Assembly: GCF_001507645.1 (NCBI RefSeq)
Contig: NZ_CP013909.1
Location: 682,001-746,000, forward strand
Direction of reading: 5' to 3'
DNA length: 64,000 nt
Origin: Hymenobacter sedentarius
GTDB taxonomy: Bacteria > Bacteroidota > Bacteroidia > Cytophagales > Hymenobacteraceae
Shown here: piece after piece, positions 1 to 9,021 of the stretch
Position numbering within the stretch: position 1 is the stretch's first letter
Layout: each line of letters begins with the position of its first letter
Notes under the pieces: generated by a model
What the model was told of the DNA's origin: nothing
What the model saw: the letters and a program-made list of their open reading frames with translations, nothing else
Databases searched by the model: none
Made by a program: the position numbers and the translations under genes

Positions 1-1488
1 GGCGGGGCGCGCCAGGGAGTCGGCGTGGGGGTAGGCGCTGAGCACCCAGGGCTGCCAGTGCTGGCCGGTGGCCGGTGCCACCAGCTCCAGGTCCAGGTCG
101 TTGACGAGGGCGCGGGCCGCGTTGGCGGCCGCATCCGGGTCGGCCCACACGAGGGTGGCTTTCAGCTGCTGGCCGGCAGGCACGGTGAGGGTAAAGACCT
201 GCTCGGCGCCCTGCGCAACGGCTCCGTTAAAAAACTGGTTGCCGCGCATGGCCGCCAGGGCTCCCAGCGCATCGGCCTGCCCGAAGCCGCTCACAAAGTC
301 TACTTCGGGTCGGCCCAGGTCGTCGGCGCTGTTCAGCAGCACGGCTTTGACGAGGGTGGCGGGCGGGAGCGTGCCGCTGTGCTGGTCGCGGTAGGTTTGC
401 TGCAACAGCACCCCCATGCCCGACACCAGCGCCGCCGACTCGGAGGAGCCGCCTTCGCCGTAGGCCACCAGCTCGGGCTTGATGCGGCCGTCGTAGGCAG
501 GCCCGCGCGAGCTGAGCGCCGCCACCTGGCCCGAGGGGTCGGTGGCGCCCACGGTCAGGGTATTTTTCGACATCTTGAACTGCCCCGTGACGTTGGCTAC
601 GCCGGCAATGCCGGCGTATGTGCCGGTTGGGCTGGCCAGGGTGCCCACGTTGCCCGACGAAAACACGTGCAGCAGCGTGGGAAACTGCCGCACCTGGCGG
701 TCGTACTCCTGGGCTTCTACGCCGTAGTAGTTTTCGATGGCCACGCCGTAGGAGTGGTTTTGCACCGATATGCCCGCTTGGGTTAGCTGCGTGCCGTTGT
801 CGGGCAGCAGGCGGGCAAAATCGGAGGTAGCCAGCCGGACCTCGCGGGCCACGCCCCGGCCCAGCGGGTGCGAATTGCCGGCGCCCCCGATAAGGGTGGC
901 CATAGCGGTGGCGTGGCTGGAAGGCGGCCCGGGAAACGTGCCCGCGCTTATCACCCGGCCTTTTAAATCGATGTCGTTCGGGTCAAACGGCTGTTCTTTT
1001 ACCGACACCGCGATGCCCTGGCCGGCCAGCTGCGGAAAACGCGCCTGCACCGCCGCAATGGCGTTCACCGACAAGTCCGAATTATTGAGCTGTCGCTCCT
1101 CGTGCGCCTGGCGGTCGGGTACGTCCACAAATTGTACGAAGGGGCAGGCGGCTAGCTGCACCAGCGTCGCAGTGCTCAGCCCCGACACGGCCAGCGTGCG
1201 GGCCGAAGCACTGGGCTGCGACACCCGAACCGCGGGCAGCTGCTGCTGCACCCATTGCTGAAAAGCCGGCCGGTCGGCCACGCTCACCCGCACGGCCCGG
1301 GCCGCCCGCTGGGCCCCGGCAGCCTGCAGCCCGGGCGCCAGCTTGGCCTGGGGGCCAGCTGGGGGCGTCAGGGTTTGGGCCGGCAGCGAAACCGCGGGCA
1401 GCAACAACAGGGCCATGCACTGCCAGTGGCGCGCCAGCCGCTTCCACGGCCGGGCAAGGCCCGTGTGGCCAAGTCGTGTTAACCCCAT
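1..1488 (-). CDS. S8 (subtilisin-like) serine peptidase, secreted, 3' end cut by window edge
   Basis: Reading the minus strand from the ATG at 1488 gives 496 open codons that run off the window start, so the C-terminus is missing. An N-terminal hydrophobic stretch (MALLLLPAVSLPAQ, residues 25-38) looks like a signal peptide; Met25 is a possible alternative start. The S8 fold is recognised from the His segment SSHATAMATLIGG (His194), the oxyanion Asn in HVFSSGNVG (Asn282) and the serine segment GSSESAALVSG (probably Ser351). At the usual catalytic Asp position the protein reads IAVSVKEQPFD, so Glu167 appears to sit there; an Asp a few residues later could substitute. Related Bacteroidota proteins are exported and often carry a type IX sorting domain, which would lie outside this window. 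A tandem 23-bp repeat lies just upstream of the start. Confidence 0.8.
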   Translation of the reverse strand, partial: MGLTRLGHTGLARPWKRLARHWQCMALLLLPAVSLPAQTLTPPAGPQAKLAPGLQAAGAQRAARAVRVSVADRPAFQQWVQQQLPAVRVSQPSASARTLAVSGLSTATLVQLAACPFVQFVDVPDRQAHEERQLNNSDLSVNAIAAVQARFPQLAGQGIAVSVKEQPFDPNDIDLKGRVISAGTFPGPPSSHATAMATLIGGAGNSHPLGRGVAREVRLATSDFARLLPDNGTQLTQAGISVQNHSYGVAIENYYGVEAQEYDRQVRQFPTLLHVFSSGNVGTLASPTGTYAGIAGVANVTGQFKMSKNTLTVGATDPSGQVAALSSRGPAYDGRIKPELVAYGEGGSSESAALVSGMGVLLQQTYRDQHSGTLPPATLVKAVLLNSADDLGRPEVDFVSGFGQADALGALAAMRGNQFFNGAVAQGAEQVFTLTVPAGQQLKATLVWADPDAAANAARALVNDLDLELVAPATGQHWQPWVLSAYPHADSLARPA

Positions 1489-1503
1489 GTATGCAAGTAT
1501 TTT

Positions 1504-1549
1504 GGTAGAAAAATCAGCTCAATTCGGGTAGAAAAAGCAGCTCAATTCG
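1504..1549. repeat. Tandem 23-bp direct repeat upstream of the S8 peptidase
   Basis: Two adjacent 23-bp units, 1504-1526 and 1527-1549, differ at one base; each ends in AGCTCAATTCG. They sit 16 bp upstream of the S8 peptidase start and contain TTGAGCT on the minus strand, the core of a motif repeated elsewhere in the window. They could be a regulator site, but that is inference. Confidence 0.75.
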
Positions 1550-1610
1550 CCCGTTGCCAAAGATAACCAGAACCGTCTGCTAATTCTGGTTTACCGCCAT
1601 ACCTCAATAT

Positions 1611-1642
1611 AAAAAAAGAACCCGCACACGGCGGGTTCTTTA
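1611..1642 (-). terminator. Rho-independent terminator of the alcohol dehydrogenase gene
   Basis: The stem AAGAACCCGC / GCGGGTTCTT has a four-base loop and is followed on the minus strand by a T-run. It lies just past the stop of the dehydrogenase gene. Confidence 0.85.
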
Positions 1643-1664
1643 GCGTTTCTCAACCGTGATGCGC

Positions 1665-2831
1665 TTACGCGCCGGGCTTGAGCACCACCTTGGTGCAGTT
1701 GTCCTTTTTGTTGCGGAAGATGTCGTAGCCGTGAGCCGCCTGGCTCAACGGCAGGCGGTGCGAGATGATGTCGTCGAGGCGCACGTCGCCGTTGGCCACG
1801 TGCTGCAACAGGCGGTCGATGTGCTTGTGAGCGGGGGCCTGGCCGCCCTTCAACGTGATGCCTTTGTCGAAGAACTGGTGGATGGGGAAGTTGTCGAAGG
1901 GCGAAGAGTACACGCCCAGCACCGACACAAAGCCGCCCCGGCGCACGGCACTCATGCAGGCCAGCAGCACTTTATCGGAACCCTTTTCCAGGTTGATGAC
2001 GGCTTTGGCGCGGTCGCCCAGGCTGCGGTCGGGCTCGAAGCCCACGGCTTCCACGCACACGTCGGCCCCGTAGCCGCGGCTCATGCTGCGGATTTCGTCC
2101 ACCACCTGCTGGTGGCTTTCCCAGAGGATGGTTTCGGCGTTGGAGGTTTGGCGGGCTTTGTCGAGCCGGTACTGCTGGGTGTCGATGATGATGACGCGGC
2201 TGGCGCCCCGCAGCCAGGCCGATTTGGCGGCCATCAGGCCCACCGGGCCGGCGCCGAAAATGGCAATGACCTCGCCGCCCTTCACCCCGGCCCAATCGAT
2301 GCCGGTGTAGCCGGTGGGGAAGATATCGGTGAGGAAAAGCACCTGCTCGTCGGTGAGGTTGTCGGGCACTTTGCGGGGGCCGAAATCGGCGTAGGGCACG
2401 CGCACGTACTCGGCCTGGCCGCCGTCGTAGCCGCCATACAAATCAGTGTAGCCGAACAGGGCACCGCCTTTTTCGGTCATCAGGCCGCCTTCGGGGCCGT
2501 AGTGTTCGGGGTTGGAGTTCTCGCAGTGCCCCGGCAGGTCGTGGTTGCAAAACAGGCAATGCCCGCAGGCAATGGGAAAGGGCACCACCACGCGGTCGCC
2601 GCGCTTGAGGTTGCCCACGCCCTTGCCCACTTCCTCCACAATGCCCATGAATTCGTGGCCCAGGGTCATGGGCCGCGGCTGCGGGATGCTGCCGTTGTAG
2701 ATGTGCAGGTCGGACCCGCAAATGGCCGTGCTGGTGACGCGGATAATGGCGTCGCGGGCGTCCAGGATTTCCGGGTCGTCTACAGTGTCCACGCGGACAT
2801 CTTTCGCGCCGTGAATTCGGAGTGCTTTCAT
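1665..2831 (-). CDS. Zinc-dependent alcohol dehydrogenase (MDR family)
   Basis: This 388-aa protein is a medium-chain dehydrogenase/reductase of the zinc-dependent, formaldehyde-dehydrogenase-like branch that oxidises alcohols or aldehydes with NAD(P). Catalytic zinc ligands are visible as Cys38 in CGSDLH and His59-Glu60 in TLGHEF. The structural zinc loop is CGHCLFCNHDLPGHC. A Rossmann signature, IAIFGAGPVGLMAA, lies in the middle, followed by an acidic strand end (IIIDTQQYRLDKA) that favours NAD over NADP. Length is normal for the family. The gene stands alone, with its own terminator downstream and about 110 bp before the next gene. The substrate cannot be told from sequence. Confidence 0.9.
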   Translation of the reverse strand: MKALRIHGAKDVRVDTVDDPEILDARDAIIRVTSTAICGSDLHIYNGSIPQPRPMTLGHEFMGIVEEVGKGVGNLKRGDRVVVPFPIACGHCLFCNHDLPGHCENSNPEHYGPEGGLMTEKGGALFGYTDLYGGYDGGQAEYVRVPYADFGPRKVPDNLTDEQVLFLTDIFPTGYTGIDWAGVKGGEVIAIFGAGPVGLMAAKSAWLRGASRVIIIDTQQYRLDKARQTSNAETILWESHQQVVDEIRSMSRGYGADVCVEAVGFEPDRSLGDRAKAVINLEKGSDKVLLACMSAVRRGGFVSVLGVYSSPFDNFPIHQFFDKGITLKGGQAPAHKHIDRLLQHVANGDVRLDDIISHRLPLSQAAHGYDIFRNKKDNCTKVVLKPGA

Positions 2832-2941
2832 GGAAATGGGGTAAGAAATGAGGAGGAAGAACTCCTTAACCTAACGCTCCCCTTTTCCAGAGGTTACTTC
2901 GACTGGCTTTACCCGCGAATTAACCTGGGCCTTAGCCAAGG

Positions 2942-3979
2942 CTATTTCAATTGATACACTGCCACTCCCAGCGTTGTGAAAATATAGGCAAAGGACTCTC
3001 CCACCAATACTTGCCGCACGCCGCCCGGCTCCACGCCGGCCGGCAGGGCCACGCGGCGCTCGGTCAGGTTGTAGAGGTGAAAAAAGTGCACCGCCCCCGC
3101 GTTGAAATAATACAGCTCGTCGCCCCGAAAGCCCACCATATTCAGCCCAACGAAGGGGATTTTCTTCTTGTAGGTGCCCAGGTTATCGAACACGTAAATG
3201 CCGGTGTTGCGGTCTACCAGGTAGGTGTTGTTTTGGTACTGGCGCAGGAAGCGGAAATCGGGCCGGGAACGGCCAATGAGCAAGTCCAGCGGTGTATTCT
3301 GCACGAGGCGCTGGGTGTTGGGGTCGAATTCGCGCAGCACGAGGTTGCTTTCGTCGAGCAGCCAGATGCGGTTGTCGGGGGCCAGGGTGGCGGTGCGCAC
3401 GGTGCCATCGAGCACGTCGGCCAGCCGCACCTCGGTGATGGGCGCCAGGAACCGGTCGAGCAATATCAGCTGCTGCCGGTCGTCGTTGAATACGAGCGTA
3501 CTGGTTACGTTCCAGGCTTCAACCTGTGCCACGTGGCCGGGCTGCGTGGGGGCGTAAGTGTTCAGGGGCAGCCCTTCCGGGCCGTATTGGCGCAGGTTGT
3601 TGTCGGCATCGGCCACGTAAAGCGCGCCGCGCCGGTCCAGCGAGGCAGCCCCAGGGTTGGGCAGCTTGATGAGGCGCACGAACTTCCAAGTCGCAGCGGC
3701 GGGAGGCGGCGTCGCCTCAGCCGGCAGCGCGGCCGGGGCCTGCACCGGGGCCACTATCACTTTAGAAGGCGGCGCGACCGAACCCGCGGATGGCACCGTG
3801 ACCTGAGCGTGGGCCACGGTTACGCTCAGTACCAGCAGGGAAAAAAATTGAGCTAAACGCCCGTCCGCAAACCAGTTATGCTGAGCTTGTCGAAGCATCT
3901 CTACCGCGCTAGTAATCAAATTACTTACACGGGCGAGGTGCTTCGGCAAGCTCAGCATGACGTTCGTTTTGCTATTCAT
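2942..3979 (-). CDS. Secreted beta-propeller-like (NHL/6-bladed) protein
   Basis: The protein has repeated blade-like segments (SLDRRGALYVADADNNLRQY, ATLAPDNRIWLLDESN, TYLVDRNTGIYVFDNLG) typical of NHL/six-bladed propeller proteins; no enzymatic motif is seen. A signal peptide core, FFSLLVLSVTVAHAQ, precedes a Pro/Ala-rich linker. The frame opens at 3979, directly after the lpxH stop, but its first roughly 40 codons are the translation of a palindromic intergenic repeat (3877-3962). The first usable Met near the signal peptide (MLRQAQHNWF, ATG about 3893) also lies inside the repeat, so the native start has apparently been replaced by repeat sequence. It is the last gene of the minus-strand run. 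Function is unknown. Confidence 0.75.
   Translation of the reverse strand: MNSKTNVMLSLPKHLARVSNLITSAVEMLRQAQHNWFADGRLAQFFSLLVLSVTVAHAQVTVPSAGSVAPPSKVIVAPVQAPAALPAEATPPPAAATWKFVRLIKLPNPGAASLDRRGALYVADADNNLRQYGPEGLPLNTYAPTQPGHVAQVEAWNVTSTLVFNDDRQQLILLDRFLAPITEVRLADVLDGTVRTATLAPDNRIWLLDESNLVLREFDPNTQRLVQNTPLDLLIGRSRPDFRFLRQYQNNTYLVDRNTGIYVFDNLGTYKKKIPFVGLNMVGFRGDELYYFNAGAVHFFHLYNLTERRVALPAGVEPGGVRQVLVGESFAYIFTTLGVAVYQLK
3877..3962. repeat. Palindromic GTCATGCTGAGC repeat overlapping the propeller-gene start
   Basis: Imperfect inverted repeat. The left arm reads ATGCTGAGCTTGTCGAAGC and the right arm GCTTCGGCAAGCTCAGCAT, separated by an A+T-richer centre. It belongs to the same family as the repeats at 23.8, 25.7, 29.5, 38.3 and 42.3 kb. 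Confidence 0.85.
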
Positions 3980-4762
3980 TTACTTCTCAAAATGCCGCAG
4001 GGCCAGTTCATTGCCATCGTACACGCCATAGGAGCAATAATTGACCCATTCACCCAGGTTCACGTAGCGGCTGCCGGGGCCTACGGCAATGTCGAGGGGT
4101 AAGTGCCGGTGGCCGAACACGTAGTAATCGTGGTGCGTGAGGGTTTCGACTTCCCGGCAGTATTGCAGCAGCCACTCTTCTTCCCCAAAATATTTGGCGT
4201 CGGCCTCGCCGTTTTGCAGGCGGCTGTGGCGGCTCCACTTGTTGGCCATGCCGATGCCAAAGTTGGGATGCAGGCGCGCAAAGAGCCATTGCGCCGTGGA
4301 GGACGTAAACACCTGTTTCAGCGCCTTGTAGCTGTAGTCTTTGGGCCCAAGCCCGTCGCCATGGCCAATATGAAAGAGCTGGTTGCCGATGCGCTGCGAC
4401 ACTTCCTGGCGCAGCACCGGAATGCCCATTTCTTGGGTGAAGTAGCCAAACATCCACATGTCGTGGTTGCCGGTGAAGATGGTCACGGGCAAGCCGGCAT
4501 CCGTCAGCTCGGCCAGCTTGCCCTGCAGGCGAATGAAGCCGCGCGGAATGGCGTGCTTGTACTCAAACCAGAAGTCGAAAATGTCGCCCAGTAGGTAGAT
4601 GGCCGCGGCATCCTGGGCTGCCTCGTCCAGCCAGCGCACGATGCGCCGCTCCCGTTCCAGCGACGCCGCAGCATTGGGGGCACCCAGGTGAAAGTCGGAG
4701 GCGAAGTACACCCGGCGGCCGGGCGGTAGCGCCAGGTCGGGTAGCATGCGGGGTGGCTTCAT
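3980..4762 (-). CDS. lpxH: UDP-2,3-diacylglucosamine diphosphatase (LpxH-type)
   Basis: This 260-aa calcineurin-like metallophosphoesterase removes UMP from UDP-2,3-diacylglucosamine to give lipid X in lipid A synthesis, at the cytoplasmic face of the inner membrane. The metal-binding motif series is complete: SDFHLG, GDIFDFWFE, GNHDMWM, HGDG and GHRHLPL. I chose the ATG at 4762 (MKPPRMLPDL) because the longer reading frame from 4831 is the translation of an A+T-rich intergenic repeat. The gene lies between the LUD-domain gene and the propeller gene on the minus strand. LpxH and the related LpxG/YbbF-type enzymes cannot be fully separated by eye. Confidence 0.88.
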   Translation of the reverse strand: MKPPRMLPDLALPPGRRVYFASDFHLGAPNAAASLERERRIVRWLDEAAQDAAAIYLLGDIFDFWFEYKHAIPRGFIRLQGKLAELTDAGLPVTIFTGNHDMWMFGYFTQEMGIPVLRQEVSQRIGNQLFHIGHGDGLGPKDYSYKALKQVFTSSTAQWLFARLHPNFGIGMANKWSRHSRLQNGEADAKYFGEEEWLLQYCREVETLTHHDYYVFGHRHLPLDIAVGPGSRYVNLGEWVNYCSYGVYDGNELALRHFEK

Positions 4763-4776
4763 AGATTTTGAATGAA

Positions 4777-4843
4777 CAATGAGGAATGAAGAATGAAGAA
4801 TTGGTAGTTGGGCTAATTCCTCATTCTTCATTCCTCATTCTTA
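4777..4843. repeat. A+T-rich inverted repeat between lpxH and the LUD gene
   Basis: The arms AATGAGGAATGAAGAAT and ATTCTTCATTCCTCATT flank a short centre. The unit is made of GAATGA-like words and differs in composition from the flanking genes. It may act as a transcript-end or processing hairpin. Confidence 0.7.
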
Positions 4844-5500
4844 ATTAGGAATAAGCTCAGCGTCATCTTCCAGGAGAAAGAGCGCCAAGCGGCGCGGGCC
4901 GTGAGCCCCGAGCACTAAGGTTTTTTCAATATCGGCGGTGCGGCTGGGGCCGGAGGTGAGCGATACCATGGAAGGCATCTGCGCGCCAAACTTTGCCTGC
5001 ACCACGCGCAGGGCCTCCCCTATTTCGGCCACCACCTGGCTGGGCCGGGCCAGTACCAGGTGCTGGTCGGGGTAGATGCTGAGCCGGCGCCCGCTGGCCG
5101 TGGCGGCCGAAACCAGCACGCTGCCCGTGCGCGCCACCAAGGCCTCGCACGAGGTCAGCCCCAAATCAGCGTGCTCAACAAAGTCAGCTTCGTCGGCTTT
5201 GAACGCCACGCCGGCGGCCCGCAGCAAGGCCTGTATCTGGGGCTCCCACACGTAGGGCGCGCCCACCTGCTGCCGCTGCTGGAAACCAGCAATTTGCACG
5301 GCCAGATGCGCCAGCGACTCGCAGTAGTAGAACTCGCCACCCACGCGCTGAAAGCTCTCCGCAAAAGCTACTACTGCGTCGCTGTTGTTCAGCGGCGGGT
5401 GCACAGGGGAGGCAAAGTTGGGCCGGGGCGGTAGCGGAGCGGGCTGCGCCAGTCCCTGGCGGATGCGAGCCAGCACAACGTCGCGGGAAGATTCGGACAT
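4841..5500 (-). CDS. LUD-domain protein (LutC/YkgG family)
   Basis: This 219-aa protein is of the LutC/YkgG (LUD) family. In Bacillus, LutC works with LutA and LutB in lactate oxidation, but no lutA or lutB is in the window, so that role is not assured. Family features are the segment GLTSCEALVARTGSVLVSAA and the C-terminal TSGPSRTADIEKTLVLGAHGPR. The start chosen is the ATG at 5500 (MSESSRDVVL). The frame stays open upstream, but only through the ftsH terminator region. It lies downstream of rsfS-ftsH, a neighbourhood commonly seen in Bacteroidota, which suggests a housekeeping rather than inducible role there. Confidence 0.82.
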   Translation of the reverse strand: MSESSRDVVLARIRQGLAQPAPLPPRPNFASPVHPPLNNSDAVVAFAESFQRVGGEFYYCESLAHLAVQIAGFQQRQQVGAPYVWEPQIQALLRAAGVAFKADEADFVEHADLGLTSCEALVARTGSVLVSAATASGRRLSIYPDQHLVLARPSQVVAEIGEALRVVQAKFGAQMPSMVSLTSGPSRTADIEKTLVLGAHGPRRLALFLLEDDAELIPN

Positions 5501-5526
5501 GCCGCAAAAGTACCTGTACAGTTTTA

Positions 5527-5558
5527 CAAAAAAAGCCAGCCCTCGCGGGCTGGCTTTT
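5527..5558 (-). terminator. Terminator downstream of ftsH
   Basis: The stem AAAAGCCAGCCC / GGGCTGGCTTTT is followed by a long T-run on the minus strand. It lies between the ftsH stop and the start of the LUD gene, so the latter probably has its own promoter or depends on read-through. Confidence 0.85.
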
Positions 5559-5579
5559 GCATGCGGATGATTACCGGAA

Positions 5580-7709
5580 CTATGCGGGAGTTGTGGCGCT
5601 GCCCGCTTCCACATCCGAACCGGGGCGCGAGGTGCGGTCGTCGTCCATGCCGGGCAGGTGCAGGTCGGGCAGGTCGTTGCCGAGTTTGCCAGCCGCGGCT
5701 TGTTCGCCTTTCACTTCGCTCTCGGTTTCGCTGCGGTCGGTACCGGCCATGTGGGCCTGGTAGTTGGTCTGGCTGTCGAAGGGGCGCTTGCCCACGAGGC
5801 GGGTCAGGTCTTCCTGCTGGAGCACTTCTTTCTCCAGCAGTTCCTTGGCTACTACTTCCAGCTCATGGCGCCGCTCGGTGAGCAGCTCCTTGGTGCGGGT
5901 GTAGGCGTTTTCGATGATGGTACGAACTTCTTCGTCAATCATTTGCGACGTAGCTTCCGAATAAGGCTTCGAGAAGCCGTATTCGTTCTGCCCTTTCGAG
6001 TCGTAGAACGACACGTTGCCGAGCTTGGCGTTCATGCCGTACATGGTCACGATGGAATAAGCCATCTTGGTGATGCGCTCCAGGTCGCTCAGGGCGCCGG
6101 TGGAGATTTTGCCGAACACCAACTCTTCGGCGGCGCGGCCACCCAGGGCCATGCACATTTCGTCGGTCAGCTGCTCGGTGTTGTACAGAAACTGCTCTTT
6201 GGGCAGGTACTGCGCATAACCCAATGCTGCTACACCCCGGGGCACAATGCTCACTTTCACCAAGGGGTCGACGTGCTCCAGGAACCAGCCCGCGATGGCG
6301 TGCCCGGCTTCGTGGTAGGCCACGATGCGTTTCTCGCCGGGCGAGATGATTTTGTTTTTCTTCTCCAGGCCACCAATTACGCGGTCAATGGCGTCGGTAA
6401 AGTCTTGGTCAGTCACCATTTTCTTGTCGCGGCGGGCGGCAATCAGGGCCGCTTCGTTGCAGACGTTGGCAATCTCGGCGCCGGCAAAGCCGGGCGTCTG
6501 GGCCGACAGACGGCGGGCGTCTACGTCGGGGCCCAGGGTCAGGGGCTTGAGGTGCACCTGGAAAATCTCGGTGCGCCCGTTGATGTCCGGCTTGTCGATG
6601 CTGATTTGACGGTCGAACCGGCCGGGCCGCAGCAGGGCGGAGTCTAGGGTATCGGGGCGGTTAGTGGCAGCCAGAATGATGACGCCGGAATCGGTACCGA
6701 AGCCGTCCATCTCCACCAGCAGCGAGTTCAGGGTGTTTTCGCGCTCGTCGTTGCCGCCGGGCACGGAGCCCCGCGAGCGGCTACGGCCCACGGCGTCAAT
6801 CTCATCGATGAAGATGATGCAGGGCGCCTTGGCTTTGGCTTGCTTGAACAGGTCGCGCACCCGGGCCGCGCCCACGCCGACAAACATCTCGACGAAGTCG
6901 GAGCCCGAAAGCGAGAAGAACGGCACGTCGGCTTCGCCGGCTACGGCTTTGGCCAGCAGGGTCTTGCCGGTGCCGGGAGGGCCCACCAGCAAAGCACCTT
7001 TCGGAATCTTACCGCCGAGGATGGTGAACTTGCTGGGGTTCTTGAGGAACTCCACAATCTCCTGCACTTCCTCCTTGGCTTCTTCGAGGCCGGCAACGTC
7101 TTTAAAGGTGATTTTCACCTTATCGCCGCCTTCAAACAAGGCCGCGCGGCTCTTGCCAATGCTGAAAATCTGCCCACCGGGGCCCGCGGCGCTGCCCATG
7201 CGGCGCATCAGGAACCAGAAGCCGACAATCATCAGGATGATGAAGCCGTAGGTGCCCACGTAGTCCCCTGGGCTTTGCCGGGAGTCGATGTTGAGCGGCA
7301 GGCGCTGGGCTTCCGGCAGGGTTTTCTGGATGCGGTCCAGGTCCTCCTGAAAAAGCTTGGCGTCGACGACGGGGAAGTAGAACTGCGCCCCGGCCCCGGT
7401 GGTACCGAAGGGGGTGCGCCGCGTCAGCTCCTGCCGGTACTCTGGCTTGGCCAAGGCTTCGGTCTTGAGGCTCACCTCCACCAACTTTTCGTTGATGATG
7501 GTGATTTCCCGCACGTCGCCGGCCGCCAGCATCTGCTCGAAGCGCTGCTGGTTGATTTTGGCGGGCGAGTTCAGGTTATTGACCCACATGACCCCGAACA
7601 AGAAAACCAGCAAGCCGGCCAACACCCACAGCTGCACGCCCGGCCGCGGATTGGGGGCCGGCATCAGGGGCTTTTTCTTTTTATTGTTATTGGGATTTTT
7701 ATCCGACAT
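5580..7709 (-). CDS. ftsH: ATP-dependent zinc metalloprotease FtsH
   Basis: This 709-aa inner-membrane AAA+ protease degrades misfolded membrane proteins and short-lived cytoplasmic regulators. The order is a short Lys-rich cytoplasmic N-terminus, TM1 ([19 protein letters not shown]), a periplasmic domain, TM2 ([19 protein letters not shown]), then the AAA module with Walker A GPPGTGKT, Walker [12 protein letters not shown] and the second region of homology [21 protein letters not shown]. The M41 protease domain has the HEAGH zinc site and the later GGRAAEE segment. The C-terminus (about 50 residues) is acidic and low in complexity. It follows rsfS on the same strand with about 105 bp between, and is ended by a strong terminator. 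Confidence 0.97.
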   Translation of the reverse strand: MSDKNPNNNKKKKPLMPAPNPRPGVQLWVLAGLLVFLFGVMWVNNLNSPAKINQQRFEQMLAAGDVREITIINEKLVEVSLKTEALAKPEYRQELTRRTPFGTTGAGAQFYFPVVDAKLFQEDLDRIQKTLPEAQRLPLNIDSRQSPGDYVGTYGFIILMIVGFWFLMRRMGSAAGPGGQIFSIGKSRAALFEGGDKVKITFKDVAGLEEAKEEVQEIVEFLKNPSKFTILGGKIPKGALLVGPPGTGKTLLAKAVAGEADVPFFSLSGSDFVEMFVGVGAARVRDLFKQAKAKAPCIIFIDEIDAVGRSRSRGSVPGGNDERENTLNSLLVEMDGFGTDSGVIILAATNRPDTLDSALLRPGRFDRQISIDKPDINGRTEIFQVHLKPLTLGPDVDARRLSAQTPGFAGAEIANVCNEAALIAARRDKKMVTDQDFTDAIDRVIGGLEKKNKIISPGEKRIVAYHEAGHAIAGWFLEHVDPLVKVSIVPRGVAALGYAQYLPKEQFLYNTEQLTDEMCMALGGRAAEELVFGKISTGALSDLERITKMAYSIVTMYGMNAKLGNVSFYDSKGQNEYGFSKPYSEATSQMIDEEVRTIIENAYTRTKELLTERRHELEVVAKELLEKEVLQQEDLTRLVGKRPFDSQTNYQAHMAGTDRSETESEVKGEQAAAGKLGNDLPDLHLPGMDDDRTSRPGSDVEAGSATTPA

Positions 7710-7814
7710 GAAAATAGCTAGTTAAATCAAGTATAACTACGGGAGCAACACCGCGCCGAAAGCAAATGTTCGGTACGGATAAGACGTGCTACCTACGTAT
7801 TTATTTTACCAAGC

Positions 7815-8195
7815 TTAAGCTTCTTCGGCTTCGATATAGCTGATGTTGGCATCGCCCCACAGCTCCTCGAGGGCGTAGAACTTGCGCCGGTCGCGTAGGA
7901 AAACGTGCACCACCACGTCCACGTAGTCGAGCAGTACCCACTCGCGGTTGGTGCGGCCCTCGGTCTGCCAGGGGCTTTCGCCGGTTACTTTTTCGATTTC
8001 TTCTTCTACCGAGCGGGCGACGGCATCTAGCTGCGTGTCCGAATTGGCCGAGCAGATGATGAAATAGTCCGCCACGGCGTTTTTGAGCTCTTTCAGATTC
8101 AGCACCACGATGTCGGACGCTTTCTTGTCTTGCATGCCGCGGATAACCAAATCTGCCAATGTGTCTGAGTCCTGCCGGACCAACGTGCTTTTCAT
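7815..8195 (-). CDS. rsfS: Ribosome silencing factor RsfS (Iojap/YbeB)
   Basis: This 126-aa protein binds ribosomal protein uL14 and blocks subunit joining under nutrient limitation. The family core is clear: IRGMQDKKASDIVVLNL, YFIICSANSDTQLDAVARSV, then GRTNREWVLLDYVDVVVHVF. Length is normal. It is first in the minus-strand run with ftsH and is divergent from birA across a 67-bp gap that must hold both promoters. Confidence 0.95.
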   Translation of the reverse strand: MKSTLVRQDSDTLADLVIRGMQDKKASDIVVLNLKELKNAVADYFIICSANSDTQLDAVARSVEEEIEKVTGESPWQTEGRTNREWVLLDYVDVVVHVFLRDRRKFYALEELWGDANISYIEAEEA

Positions 8196-8262
8196 ATTGT
8201 GTTGTTAGGTTTGAGCTTTACAGCCAAAAGTCTACGAAGTTAACGAAACGCGAAAGAAGGCC

Positions 8263-9021
8263 GTGGTTCTCACCCCTCAAACCTTGTTCACGGGCCAGCA
8301 ATTGATATGGCTGCCGGCTTGTGCCTCCACCAATTCGGAGGCCCAGGCCCTGATTGTCCAAAACCGGGCCAGCGACGGCTGCACCATAATTACGGACTTT
8401 CAGACCGCTGGCCGGGGCCAGCGCGGCAACCAATGGGAGGCCGCCCCCGCCGAAAACCTGATGCTTTCGGTGGTCTGGCAGCCCACGTTTCTGGCCGCCG
8501 CCCAGCAATTCCAGTTGAGCCAGGCCGTGGCCCTGGGCGTGCACGATTGGGCCGCCGCGCTGCTGGGCCCCAGCCCCAAACTGAAGCTGAAATGGCCCAA
8601 CGACCTGTACTATGGTGACCAGAAATTTGGTGGCATTCTGATTGAAAACAGCCTGAGCGGCACAAAGATTCAACACAGCATCGTCGGCATTGGGCTGAAT
8701 GTGAACCAACAAACTTTTGCGGTGCCCACGGCCACGTCCATCGGCCAGCTCACGGGCCGTGCCTACGCCCGCGAGGCCCTGGCGGCGCGCCTGCTCGAGT
8801 GCCTGGAGCGGCGCTACCTGCAGCTGCGCGCCGGGCAGGTGGGCAAGCTGCGGCAGGCCTACCTGCAGGCCCTGTACCGCTACCAGGAGACGCATCCGTT
8901 CGAAGTAGCGGGCCAGACGGTGAGCGGCCAAATTGTCGGGGTGGAGAAAGATGGCCGGCTGGCCGTGGCCATCGGCCACGAGCTACGACGCTTCAGCTTG
9001 CAGGAAATCAGGCACCTATAG
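8263..9021 (+). CDS. birA: Biotin--[acetyl-CoA-carboxylase] ligase
   Basis: This 252-aa biotin protein ligase attaches biotin to the carboxyl carrier protein through biotinyl-AMP. The nucleotide/biotin loop GRGQRGNQW and the catalytic segment KWPNDLYYGDQKFGGILIE are present. There is no N-terminal DNA-binding domain, so it is a group I (non-repressor) enzyme. The start is a GTG at 8263, preceded by a purine-rich GAAAGAAGG; an upstream ATG is absent. It is divergent from rsfS. Confidence 0.93.
   Translation: MVLTPQTLFTGQQLIWLPACASTNSEAQALIVQNRASDGCTIITDFQTAGRGQRGNQWEAAPAENLMLSVVWQPTFLAAAQQFQLSQAVALGVHDWAAALLGPSPKLKLKWPNDLYYGDQKFGGILIENSLSGTKIQHSIVGIGLNVNQQTFAVPTATSIGQLTGRAYAREALAARLLECLERRYLQLRAGQVGKLRQAYLQALYRYQETHPFEVAGQTVSGQIVGVEKDGRLAVAIGHELRRFSLQEIRHL

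Noticed and set aside
1656..2954. 432-aa plus-strand open frame opposite the alcohol dehydrogenase
   Set aside because: It is an antisense frame caused by high G+C at third positions. It lacks any domain, while the minus strand encodes a complete dehydrogenase.
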